64,000 bases of DNA from Serinus canaria. Its lineage: Eukaryota; Chordata; Aves; Passeriformes; Fringillidae. The notes under the pieces were generated by a model. The model had not been told where the DNA came from, did not search any database, and saw only the letters and a program-made list of their open reading frames with translations. Positions within the stretch are counted from its first letter, which is position 1. The number at the start of each line of letters is the position of its first letter. Positions 49,567 through 60,344 of the stretch are shown here, in pieces. A program made the translations under genes and the position numbers. Where the stretch lies: NCBI RefSeq assembly GCF_022539315.1, contig NC_066314.1, positions 50,901,180 through 50,965,179 on the forward strand, read 5' to 3'.

Positions 49567-52531
49567 ATTCATAAGACAATATCAGGCAGGAGAAATAAGG
49601 GAAGAACCATTGAAATTGCAGTCAACAGGAGCTAGTGAGGAGCAAAGTCTTAACATCTTCAGTCCTAAACCAAACATCATAGTGCTAGGCCCAGAGGAAT
49701 ACAGTGGGTGATGCTTTATTGCAGGATATGGACTTCAGGCCTTGGATCTGAAATAACACCACATCCAACCAGTGTAACAAGCTACAGAATGGGAGATGTA
49801 TATTAGGACATCCTGGGAAATGTCCATTAATAGCAACTGTATTAACTACAAGAAGTGAATGCCTAAACAACAACTGCATGTCCTTTCTATGCTGGGAGAA
49901 ATGTTCAGGTCATGAACAAGAAAGCATTGCTGATGTAATTCAGCAGAGCATAAGAGCTGTTCGTTTGCTGGAGGTTCTTGCCCAGAGATACAATGCACTG
50001 GATCTGCTGATGTATTAGCATGTACAGCTCTTCCCCCATCTTCACCACTTAGGACTAGATGATATTCTGTGACTTTCGTCTTAGTGATAGCATCAAAAAA
50101 ATCAGAAAGCCTGGCAAATTATTGGTAACAGTGTTAAGACCCAGAGACGGACACAGAAGCTCAACAGGAGAGCAAACCCAGTGCTGTATTAGGAAAAGTC
50201 TGAAAATTGCAAGAATTTAATACCAAGGTCTTATTATCCTTGTCAGTCACCTGCTTTGTTCTCCCAGGAGGAATCAGAGTAAGGTGGCATAAGTCCAGGA
50301 ACATACTACTTTTGAAACTTTGTCCTAGACAAGGAGAAGTTGCCAGACTGTTCAGCTGGAGGTGTCTGCAGAACTGCACAAACATTTGACATGTCCTTAA
50401 GTGTGGTAAAAGGAAAAATGATGCATAATACCTCATCTAATGCATTAGCCTTTTATGCATTTTAGTTTTCTGTTTCCTATTTACCTAGCTTTTCTGCATC
50501 TTTATTGCTTTGCCACCTTACTTTCAGGGATTCTTCTGCTTAAATAGGCTAATAAAAAGCATAACAAAAGTTATTAGTTTTGGTTGATAGAAGGTTGGGA
50601 ATTTTTTTCTATTGTCCATTGTGGAGTTTCTGAACAGTTTGAGCAACTCCCTCAACAGAATCCTCCCTGTCTGTGGAACACAAAGTGGAATGTCCCCCTT
50701 GGCACCAAAAAGCCTTGGCCTAGTCCTTTAAACCTAGCCCTTTAACCCAGTCCTTTCTCCTTATCGACCCAAAATGTTCCCAAAAAAACCCACATAACCT
50801 CAAACCCTAAGACTGCTCCCTTCCTTGTGAGTTTTACCTAATGTATAGAGTTCATATCAGTGCTATTTAACATTTGCAAAGAAAGCTTTGATAAGCCTAA
50901 AAGAAATCACACTTGCCATTAGGAGAAGGATTATCCTGAAAAAAAAACCAGCAAAGACTGCTTCCAATTCATTCAGATATGTTTAGAGGGAGTGCCCTTA
51001 ACAGACTGGAAAAAGGCACAAACACCCAGAGGAAGATTCTGACACAGAGATACAAGTTAGGCACAGGTAAGTGAACAACAAAGATTTAAGACAGTTACAC
51101 ATGATCGAGGTCTGAAACACAAGATAAAGGGATCTATCTGGGGAGGCTTACAGCAAGTGCCTTTTCTGAATGTGCTGTGGTCCTTTTCTAAATTTTTAAA
51201 TGTGGCTGTGGGGCTCACTAGTTGAGTCAAGGCAATTGTTCATGCATAGTCCTGCCCTGTGGCAAGTGTGAATTAATGTGTGATCTCTCAGCCTTCACAT
51301 ACTGAGGCAAAGCTCAGCTTATCTTTTATTAGCTGCAGGCTAACCCTGCACACAGACCGTGGCAAGGGATCATCTGATGTTATTACCTTGTTCGGGAGAC
51401 TAAAAGCTTCCAATCAAGCACTTAAAAAGAAAGGCAATCTGACTAGTGTCAATAATCTTTAATGATTACTTTTCAGGGATCATGATGAGGTGAAGAAGTC
51501 AAATGTCATAGTAGTAAAGTCTCAAGTGAGCCACAGGTTTGAATAAATCATCAAAAATGGATCAAAACTACCTGTTTGAAAGTGAGGTGTTTCCAGCAAA
51601 CTCATCATAAGTATGCAGATTTGAAAGTACTTTGGTCTTTGAAAAAGATTGCTGATTTTTCCAGGTAGCTCCAAGCCTCTCAAATAATAGATCAACACAA
51701 TCTCCTCCTTTACCCTTGATACTCACTCCAAGGAAAAGTGTTTGAAAGTGTTGAAAGGTGATTCCTAGGTGATTTTTTACTGAACTCTGTGAGCTCCAAG
51801 GAAGTCCAGGATGGGTCATTGGCTCCACAGCTTTCTAACAAAATGCTAAAGAACCTACATTGTTAAACAGTAGTAGACTGAACATGCCCTGAAGATCTCT
51901 TTAAACCAGGCCTGGTGAAACCATCAGCAGACATCAGCTGAATCCTTAGATGTACCATTACCTTCTCCTTCTTAGGAGAAGACATGGATGATTTCTGTCA
52001 ATAGGGTCAAATCCTGTCTGACTGGTGTCCTGTGAATCTTGGACATTTTCTAACCAAGGCTGAAGGATATTTTGCATAAGGCCATCATTGCAGAATAGCC
52101 CCTCCAAGCACTTACTCACATTGTTTCCTTTGCTATGCTGGTTCTTCTCCAGGGAAGGGGGATATTTTTGAGGGACAGTTCTGGGATAAGAGGCATGATG
52201 CTGCTTTCCATTAGAGATGGGAATAGGGTTCCTCTGTGCCTTGCTGATCATTGGCTATTGCAATAGCCTTCTAATTGCTCTGTGTGACAGAGCAGCCCAT
52301 TTAATTTACACTTAGTGGGAGCTGGCTCTCCCCATATGCAACCTGATGTTCAGAAAATAATCCTTTCTAACTTCTCCTCTTTCCTTCCCAATATACCCTG
52401 TGCCCCTCAGCCATACTCATGCACATGGTGGACCTGCTCTTCAGATGGAAGATCTGCAGGGACCAGCTGTAAACACACAAATCAGCAAGCAAGCATTATG
52501 TAGTGCAGGGTATCATTTCTACCAGAAGCAA

Positions 52532-52532
<1 letters not shown>
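49567..52532. other. Non-coding sequence, no gene seen
   Basis: About 3 kb without a recognised gene or clear transposon. Confidence 0.45.

Positions 52533-52580
<48 letters not shown>
52533..52580 (+). repeat. (TG)24 microsatellite
   Basis: Forty-eight bases of perfect TG dinucleotide. The cysteine-valine run in the frame at 52400-52591 comes from it. Confidence 0.98.
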
Positions 52581-52586
<6 letters not shown>

Positions 52587-54099
52587 AGTAGAGCAGCACA
52601 TCAGAATTGCACATCTTCTGCTCCATAAATCTATGGAGGAGAAACCATCAGTTTTTCTTTCCCTTTCAATCTCATCTTTTCAGTGGCAGCAATGAATCAA
52701 CAGAGAAATGGATCCCTTAAATATTGCCACTTTGCACAGTTTAATAGCTTTCCTCCAGTCCTAATGCTTTTTTCTTCATCCAGCAAGCCCAACCAAGACT
52801 CAGATGCTGCTTCAAATGCATTCAGGATGTTTCCACCAAGCACAGGGTCTCTTGCAGGTGATTTATTTTTCTTCATGGTCTGTTTTCAGCAAAATCTAAT
52901 TATAAGTGCAGCCTCCCCATCTATGAGACAGTGGTTCAAGGCTGCGTAGCTGAGTTGGCAGTAAGGCTTATGGAATTGCCCATTATAGAGGGACTTTTGA
53001 GGAACACTGGAGCTAGACACCTCTTCAGATTGCAATCCTGTTGCTCTGCTCTGTACTGTCATCCCCTTCTGCACTTGAACCAAGAAGGGTCATGTGCAAA
53101 ACATGGCACTGTGTGACAATTATTCTTAAATATTGAAAGTTGTCACTTTTATTTCCTTGTAATAGAATCATGTGCTATTACAGAAAAATAATTTTGAAGA
53201 AGCATGGACTTATTACTGCAGTCCTCTGGCCCCAGTATAATACTATTTCACTCATTTAAATTCTTTCCCAAAAGCATCAGTGTAAACAAGGGCTCATCAC
53301 TTTCAAGTATTTATTTTAGAGCTGCAATAGCAAGTAATTTATATGTGATTACTTATGACACCAGTAATCTAAAGCAATTAATTTCTGTGAATTTCAGCTT
53401 TTCTCCAGACTTTATCACCAAAGTTTGAGATTGACTGCATGAAGAAGGCATGTAAAGGATGCAATCAGTCCCTTTACCTCAAGGACACCATACAGCAACA
53501 GCTCAAATAGAAACTGTTACTCTGCATAAAAACACAAAGAAAAACAGAACTTCACACCGGACAGCTGGAACATGACACAAGCAGGTAGAAATTAATTTTT
53601 CTAACTCCAAATTCTACGGAATCTTATTCCACAGAAACAGTTCTATTCATGTGTTGTGGGGCAAAGCTAATCTAAATGTGAACTGTGAGTCTTCTTTGGT
53701 TGGGGAATCCTTTAAACACATGAAAAAAACTAGGGGATTTAGAGTCTTAGATCATCCATGCCACAGACACTGCTGGGGAAAAAGCTGAGCCATCTTTCTA
53801 CCAGAGGATCCCCCAGCTGCTGGGGAGGACAGCCACAGGAATTTTGCTGAGTGGTGTGGAGACTGAGAAGAGCTCCAAGGCTGATCCAAGCCACATTGTC
53901 TGATGGCAGAAGAAGGCACTGTATGAAAAAATGCAGCAGCAGCAGTTCTGCATCAGTGCAAGACTATCCAAAAAGAGGATAGATACCCATTAAAGGAAAT
54001 TCAGGAATTTTCTGGAACAGGCAAGAAGATCTGTGCCAATCTGAATTTGCAAATAAAACCTTAAAGTTAGCTTTTGGCAAGGGAGATGCATTCCCCACC

Positions 54100-54420
54100 T
54101 TAGCTGTGTATTAATTAACCAGGCCTTTTACTTCAGGGAATAAAATACTGCCCTTTGCTGTTCACACACTTTCTGCTAACACACTCTCTTTATATAACCC
54201 AAACCTGTTCACTAACCAAAGCTCTAAATTGACTGCTAATTTTGTGTTAGGTCAAATTAATGTTGAAACCAGATTAATTAAAGCTGATGAAGCTTTGTTT
54301 ATCCATTATTCATGAAGCTCATTGGAACAGGAGAGTACATTAGCTTTATTTAGGATATTACTTCACTTTAATGAAATCTATTTTTGACTGTGAATGCTTC
54401 TTTTGAGCAGAAGTTCAGGT
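54100..54420. other. Possible conserved non-coding element
   Basis: Low-repeat, AT-rich sequence with several homeodomain-type TAATTA/ATTAA cores (near 54110, 54255 and 54275) and a 'TTATTCATGAAGCTCATTGG' stretch. The composition resembles vertebrate developmental enhancers. Conservation cannot be judged from one sequence. Confidence 0.2.
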
Positions 54421-55606
54421 TTATGTTGTTGGGTGGTTTTGGTTCGTTTTTTTTCCTTTGGTGGTCTTAGTGCAAACAATGGAACTAGTTGAATGTCTGG
54501 CTCCAAAATATACAGCTGACAATCTCCAGCAGGGACTGCCTCTTGCCAAAATTCTGCAGATGGAGAAAAGAGCACATGTGCATTCTGAGCAAGGATGTCC
54601 TGCTCACCCTTTCCTGATGCAGATGAAAACTGCAGAGGAGAGGACATGTTCACTCAGCATTAGAGCCTGATAACCCACAGACAGCCAGAAGAGGTTGCTG
54701 GATACATAAAGTAGACCTACCTAACTGAGAGTGTTTGAGTGTACCTGTGGGTGATCCAGTGAAGAATTCTGTTCCTCACAGATCAGTGATTTATAAAAGC
54801 TGAGCTGGACATGAATGGGGTGTGAAGCAGGGGCTGTGAAGTATTACTGGAACTATTACAGTGCTCTTTGCACAAATGGTGTATCCTGGCTGGAAGTGGT
54901 TTAGTTCTAGTAGCTCTGTCTAAAACAATGTATTGAGACCTGAAGATTTTCTTGTCTCAGAAACTAATAGTGTTTATGAGCAAGTGGAAGACTAGAGTTC
55001 CTCAGAGTACACAGAATAAAAATAGAGCTTTGCTCAAAAGTTATGGTAACATCGAATTTGTAAATAAAATTAGACAAGCAAATGTAACTTAAACAAAGGA
55101 GAGGTTGTCTTCACAAAGTGGATTGGATTACAGTAAAGAAAATACCAAGATGCCAATTAAAGAAGATATGAAGATAGGTCTGTGTACAGAGATAAAAGGA
55201 TAGTTTGCAAAAATGGAAGGTAAAATATGTAAAACTGCTAAATCCCAAATCTTTTTTCTACAAAAAACCAAAGTGATTGACAGATCTCATTGTCACAAGA
55301 TGTTAATGAGAACTGATGAAATTAAAGACAGAAGTGGTTACCCATATGACTTAGGAAAATATGTAGGTACAATAGTGTTCTCACTATTGGATTAAAAAAT
55401 ATATTTTAAGTTGTGAAACATAAATGAAAAAATGAGGATGAAGCTTTCATAGAAATAGAAATATATTTTCCTTTAACAGAGCTTGGCTGAAGATATATTA
55501 ACTACTGGAAAAAAAACCCAAAAACAGTATATGAAAACAAAGAAAACACACACAGCAATCACTTGACCCTCTTAACTCTGGTATCTGAATATTTCATGAT
55601 CTCAAT

Positions 55607-55660
55607 GTATTTATCCTCACAATCCTCTTATGGAAGTGGGGAAATAATTTGTGTTTTAAA
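55607..55660 (+). repeat. MIR-like SINE fragment
   Basis: 'ATTTATCCTCACAATCCTCT' then 'TATGGAAGTGGGGAAATAAT' parallels the MIR segment 'ATCCTCACAACAACCCTATGAGG' before the 'TTTTACAGATG' block. Tentative. Confidence 0.35.
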
Positions 55661-57039
55661 GTATTTAAGCACCTAGTTACTCTGGTTTCACAAAAAGCTG
55701 CACTAACAAGGAACTGATCTTTGTTACCAAGCTCTATTTCCCTTGTCATTGCTTGATGCTCTCTTTAAGAGGAGGTGGTCCAGCCTGACTTATAGCTATA
55801 ACATTTTGTGTCTATCAACAAGAAAAGTTTTTTTTTATTTCTGAAGAGAAGGATGATTGCTGAGCAAAAGCATACCCAGCAAGGGGAATGTGAAGTGCTC
55901 AGAGAGATCAAGGCAAGAAACCAGAATGATGATGTGAGACCTTATGTTCCCTTTATTCATGGCACTTTTTATTAGTGCTGTATTTTCAGATAGCTTAAGT
56001 GCTTTTGTAACATCAACACGGAAAGCACCAGAATCTGGAAAAGAGGCAGAAAAGAACAAAAGACTGTAAAGTACGGAATAGGGGGGATAAAACTGAGACT
56101 AAAGCTGCTAGACAGAGTCGTGGCTGTTGAAGACTAAACCTCATTTATTGGGGCTGTATATCTGTTTTAGTTATCATTATGGTCAATGTTATCCAATAAA
56201 GTTCAATTAAGTAGATCGGTACTGGAGGGTATACTTCCTGTTTATGAGCTGGCAATTACCACATCTTGAGCTAAATAAACTTGGAAGCTGAAGGCTGAAA
56301 TTTTTATAGGGAATAAATTTCTGCAGAATTGGCATTTGTTAGTTCTGGATACAGTGAAACCAAGCTAAGTGGGGAACAACACAGTTTGAGTACAAAGATC
56401 TGCTTACCTGGCTGCTCCAGAGCACCTCTGCTCACTTTCACACCATCTCCAGATTCCGGCACACAAAAAAAAAGATGGTTGAGTTAGTTTTATTTACCAA
56501 CTGCTTTGGCTTTCCCTCTGAACAATAATGTTTTTCATCTGGTAGAACTGGACTAAAGGAGGGCAGCCCTCAGGTCATCCAACTGCTCATCTGCCATGCT
56601 CGGGGTCAGGAAGGTGATGGGTCTGATGGCCACTTACTGCCCAAAGAGAGATTATTTTAAACAAGCTTTAAAGATAGCTGAAGGGAATTTACTTTGAAAC
56701 AAGTCAACACCACAGTAGGAGTTCAATAAAAGTACGTCAAAGCCTCCGCCTAGAAGGTCTACATTTTATCTATCTCATGGCCCTTTTTGGTCAGACCATC
56801 TTCTGTCATCTAAGACTGAAGGTGAAACCTGGGGGGATGTGTTGGCTCCTCTGTAATAAGGAGGAGATTCATTGCTGATTAAATGGATGAGAGAGTTGAT
56901 TCTGTGTATCTGTCAGGGTGAATTGAAGGCAGGCAGTGGGCAACATGCCTGACCAGAACAAATAGAATTTTCTATACAGTGAAAAGTACCTGTATTACCT
57001 CTATGTAAATTGCAGTACTTTGAATGGCTGATGGTTGTA

Positions 57040-57445
57040 AATAGGATCCTCTTATGAAAATAAATTAAATCTTGAAATTGGAGAAAAAAGTCTAACAAAC
57101 ACTCTGGAAAGGAGAAATGATGAAATCAAATGCAGTGGGAAAAAAAATAAAAACTTTGGAAATTAAGTGAATGCAATGACATGGATTGGGATGAAATGAG
57201 GTGAAGTGAAAAGGACCAAAATTATACTCACTGAAATCTTGAAATCAGGGAATGATGTAAAACGAAGAGACAGGAGAAGAAACGGGTAAAATAAAATGCC
57301 ATTAAAAAACTCCAATTCGAAAATCAAGAGCAAACAATAAAATGGCATGGGACAGTATGAAGTGCAGGGAAATAGACCAAACCTTGCCAAACTGATACTG
57401 TTCTCTGATTTCAAGATTTCACTTCCTTTCATGAAAGCAAATTCT
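57040..57445 (+). repeat. Satellite-like dimer unit, direct orientation
   Basis: One ~370-bp unit made of two related halves. Both halves contain an 'ATGRAGTG..G.GRAAWGGACC' core (about 57200 and 57355), followed by 'TTGCCAAA.TGATACT' or 'AAAATTATACTCACTGAAATC'. The same unit recurs three times at 60.34-61.46 kb. Minus-strand open frames (57163-57432) are shared between copies because the DNA is repeated, not because of a gene. Confidence 0.85.
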
Positions 57446-57720
57446 TCATTTCATGAATGGAAATCAAAACTTGTGATTTAAATGAGTACGAATTTGGCAA
57501 GCTTTGGTCCATTTCCCTGGACTTTGTGTCATGCCGTGCCATTTTATTGTTTTCACTTTGTTTCAGAATTTTCTATTTTTTTCTTTTTTCTCTTTTTTTT
57601 TTTTTTTCAATTACAGTTAATAATTTTCTTTACCTGTCTCTTCGTTTCACTTCGTTCCCTGATTTTGAGATTCCAGTGAGTATATTTTGGCAGGTTTCAG
57701 TCCATTTAATTTAGAAAAAA
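57446..57720 (-). repeat. Satellite-like unit, inverted copy
   Basis: Reverse complement of the same unit: 'AAGCTTTGGTCCATTTCCCT', 'CCTGTCTCTTCGTTTCAC', 'CCCTGATTTTGAGATTCCAG', 'TGAGTATATTTTGGCAGG'. With the preceding copy it forms a large imperfect palindrome centred near 57440. A T-rich run at about 57575-57607 corresponds to the A-rich centre of the direct copies. Confidence 0.85.
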
Positions 57721-57817
57721 AGAACATCCTACTGCCCAATTATTGCTTCCTCCCCACCTTTCTTTGTGGCACAATCCATGTATTGGCCATCTAAGCAAAA
57801 AGCTGATTTTTTTGTTC

Positions 57818-57860
57818 CACTTAGGATAGGATTAGGGTTATGCTTAGGGTTAGGATTGAG
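57818..57860 (+). repeat. Degenerate telomere-like repeats
   Basis: TTAGGATAGGATTAGGG followed by TTATGCTTAGGGTTAGGATT: two perfect TTAGGG units (one GATTAGGGTT, one CTTAGGGTTAGG) among variants. An interstitial telomere-like motif on the plus strand. Confidence 0.75.
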
Positions 57861-58500
57861 AAGACTAGAAAGCCCAGAGCTCCAGAGACACTGCAGCTGC
57901 AAAAGGCATGACAAGACCATCGCACCAAAGGGTGGAGGGGAGAGAGGCTTTGGGTGTGTGTTGAAGAAGCCTCTGGTGAGAGGCAGTCCATCCTCTGCTG
58001 TGCAGTCCAGCTCATCTGTGGGGCCCCTTCACCCCAGGAGAAGCTGCATTCACATGGAGGACAGAGGAGTGTCATGGCCCATCAAAGGCCTCCCCAAAAG
58101 GGGTCCTCAGATCCTGTGGCAGAGCACAGCAGCACAATGCAACAGAGCCACAGTGTTGCAAGGGACAGGGTCAAACTGGCCCCCCACAAGGGAGGCATCT
58201 GGGTGCTCTCATCTGCCCAAAATGTGTATTATACACTGGATTCTATCGGGTTCAATGTATCTTGGCATGGCCACGTTGGCAAGGACCCTCACCATGCAGA
58301 AGACCAGATGGAGGAGAGCAAGGAGATGTTGTTGGGACCTCCAGAAGGGTGATACGGGGCAGACTGAAGGACGGGAGCGAACAGAGAAAGTTACATATGG
58401 AACAAGGGAAGGAACGGCAAGGGAGAGGAAGGAAGGGAAGGAGGACAGGAAGGCACAGGAGGAGCGGGTTTCGCGGTTAGAAGTAAGGGACATGACGGAT
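57861..58500. other. Unclassified GC-richer segment
   Basis: Higher GC than its surroundings, with a 245-codon plus-strand frame from a GTG (57766-58503). That frame begins inside the telomere-like repeats and runs out through purine-rich DNA. It has no recognisable domain, and competing frames are open too. No family could be assigned; a fragment of an unrecognised LTR or satellite is possible. Confidence 0.4.
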
Positions 58501-58845
58501 TAATTGAATGCAGTAAGGATATCGGATGGAAGGACTGAAGGTAAGATGTGGAAGTGAGGAGGGATCAGGAAAGGACATGGTAAGGTTAATGTTCCTATTT
58601 GAAGGAAGGAATGAGAAGGGAGGACGGCAGGATACAGTGAAGGACCGGAAGGAAGGAAGTTAGATTAGGACTTAAGGAAGGAATGGAAGGTAGAGAAGTA
58701 CGAAGACCCCGAGAGATAGGAATTCCTGCAGTATAATAAGGCAGAAGGAGCATTAAGGAAGTAACGGCCTGAAGTCTGACTTAGGAATGGACAGTCAGGG
58801 AGAAGGATACGTAAGAGACAGGAGGAGGAGGATGCGAGGAGGCTT
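58501..58845 (+). repeat. Purine-rich GGAAGGA-type degenerate repeat
   Basis: Strong purine bias with many GGAAGGA, AAGGAAGGAA and GGAAGG words. Degenerate rather than a clean microsatellite. Confidence 0.75.
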
Positions 58846-59045
58846 TTTTCTTATTCTTTCATTTTGCTTCCTTGTTTTCATTTTTCTGTCTTTTTCTTGT
58901 TCTTTTCTACGTGTAGGTGTCTTTTTCTTTTTCTTGTTCTTTTCGCTTTCTGTTTTTCTTCTTTGCTTTTTCTTTTTCGTGTTTCTTTTTCGTCTTTTTC
59001 TTTTTCTTTTCTTTTTCTTTTTTTCTCTCTCTCTCTTTTCTTCTC
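58846..59045 (+). repeat. Pyrimidine-rich TTTTTCTTTT low-complexity tract
   Basis: About 200 bp of T-rich pyrimidine repeat (TTTTTC, TTTTCTTTTT, ending in CTCTCTCTCT). Phe/Leu/Ser frames across it are artefacts. It switches strand bias abruptly from the purine-rich block just before it. Confidence 0.9.
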
Positions 59046-59109
59046 TTTGTTAAATTAAAAGAGGAAGAATAAGAGAGAGAGAAAAAAAGAAATTGTTAAA
59101 TTAAAAAAT

Positions 59110-59970
59110 GTCAGGTTTTGGTCAGGGGTTAGACATCATAGATCAGAGACCAGAGGTCAAGGGTCATAGTTCAAGGGTCAAGGGTCAATTAATAAAAGTC
59201 AAAGGTCATGGGTCAAAAGTAAAAAATTACCTCCAGGAACCATTACCAAGGACTACAAAGACCTCAAGTAAGCCCAAATGACCTCAGTTAGGTCAAAAGT
59301 CAGGGGTAGAAGGTCAGGGGTCAAAGGACAAAGGTCAGGAGGTCAAGGGTCAGGAAATCAAAGGTCCAAGGCCATTGAAGTAAATTTTCAGAGGTCAGGA
59401 GGTCAAATGTCATAGTGCTCATAGGTCAAAGGTATTGGGGCCAAAGATCAAAGGTCAGGGAGTTCCAAGTGTGTGGATCAAAGGTCAAGGGTCACATGGT
59501 CAAAAGCCAAAGGTCATGGGGTCAGAGTTCAAAGCACAGGGTCATAGAACCAAAAGTCATGGGGTCAGAGGTCAAAGGTTATGGGATTGAAGGTCAACGA
59601 TCAGGAGGTCAAAGTTAAAGGGTCACAGGGTTGAAGATAAAGGTCATGGGGTCAAAGGCTCAAGAGGGCAGGAGGTCAAAGCTCACAGGGGGCAGATGTC
59701 AAAAGTCTCATGTCATGGGTCAGAAGTTCAAAGGTCACAGGGTCAGAGGTTATGGGTCAAAGGTCATTATGTTAAATGTCAATAAGTCAGAGGTGAAAGG
59801 GTCAGACATCAGGGGTGAAGGTCATGTGTCATAAGGTCAAAGGGTCACAGTTCACAGGTTGAAGTCAAGAGGTCAGACATTGGGGTCAAGGGTCTGTGGT
59901 CAAAGGCCAGGGGTTAAAGGTCGGCATTAAGGTCGTGTGTCAAGGATCAAAGCTCAAGGGTCAAGGGTTA
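59110..59970 (+). repeat. GGTCA/GGGTCA minisatellite-like array
   Basis: By eye about 44 GGTCA pentamers occur on the plus strand in about 860 bp, where fewer than one is expected by chance, mostly as AAGGTCA, AGGGTCA or GAGGTCA. Spacing is irregular, with frequent 1-6-base gaps; AGGGTCAAGGGTCA at 59173-59186 is a direct repeat with one spacer base. AGGTCA/GGGTCA is the half-site of many nuclear receptors, and TCAGGG (the same string permuted) is a known telomere variant repeat. Short plus-strand frames are a by-product of the repeat. Confidence 0.92.
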
Positions 59971-60297
59971 ATGGCACCACCCTCCTCACGCTGCCACCCC
60001 TCTTCTTCAGACTGCCTCCTCCACTCACAGCACCCCCCCAGCACGGACCCTCCCTCAGGCTGCCTCCAGTGCCCCTCCTAAGCCTGCCCTCAGCACCACC
60101 CTAATGACGCCATTTCAGGGTTACAGAGCTAGTGTTACAGGGATAGAGGGTCAGGGGTTAAGGCTCACAGGTCATGGGCCAAAAGCACCAACATCCTTAT
60201 GCTGCCAACCCACTCTCAAACTGTCCCCTCCCCTCCTGTCACTCCACACCTAGGGCACCCCTAACCACACCCTGGGCACCACCACTAATGATGCCAT
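59971..60297 (+). repeat. GC-rich tandem duplication of about 190 bp
   Basis: Two related units: one at about 59971-60125 and one at about 60170-60310. Each starts with 'GCACCA..C..CCT.ACGCTGCCA'-type sequence and ends with 'GCACCACC.CTAATGACGCC' or 'GCACCACCACTAATGATGCC' followed by ATTTYAGGGTTA. C-rich, with low similarity in the middle. Confidence 0.75.
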
Positions 60298-60325
60298 TTT
60301 AGGGTTAGCGTTAGGGTTAGGGTTC
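60298..60325 (+). repeat. Interstitial telomere repeat (TTAGGG)n
   Basis: TTTAGGGTTAGCGTTAGGG followed by TTAGGGTT: about four TTAGGG units with one G-to-C change, on the plus strand. Too short to be a terminal telomere and embedded between satellite-like blocks. Confidence 0.9.
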
Positions 60326-60344
60326 TGTCTGTGGAGAATTCCCT

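Larger units (their letters stand above)
52581..57039. other. Non-coding sequence, no gene seen
   Basis: No gene recognised. It holds a MIR-like scrap at 55607-55660 and an AT-rich, TAATTA-containing block at about 54100-54420 that could be a conserved regulatory element. Confidence 0.45.

Noticed and set aside
57766..58503. 245-codon plus-strand frame beginning at a GTG
   Set aside because: It starts in or before telomere-like repeats and exits through purine-rich repeat DNA. No domain, no Kozak-type start, and several competing frames are open.
58787..59058. Phe/Leu-rich frames resembling membrane proteins
   Set aside because: Low-complexity TTTTTC repeat translated; no real gene signal.
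59110..59970. CRISPR-like array
   Set aside because: Units are short, irregularly spaced and degenerate, and the context is vertebrate; no repeat-spacer regularity.
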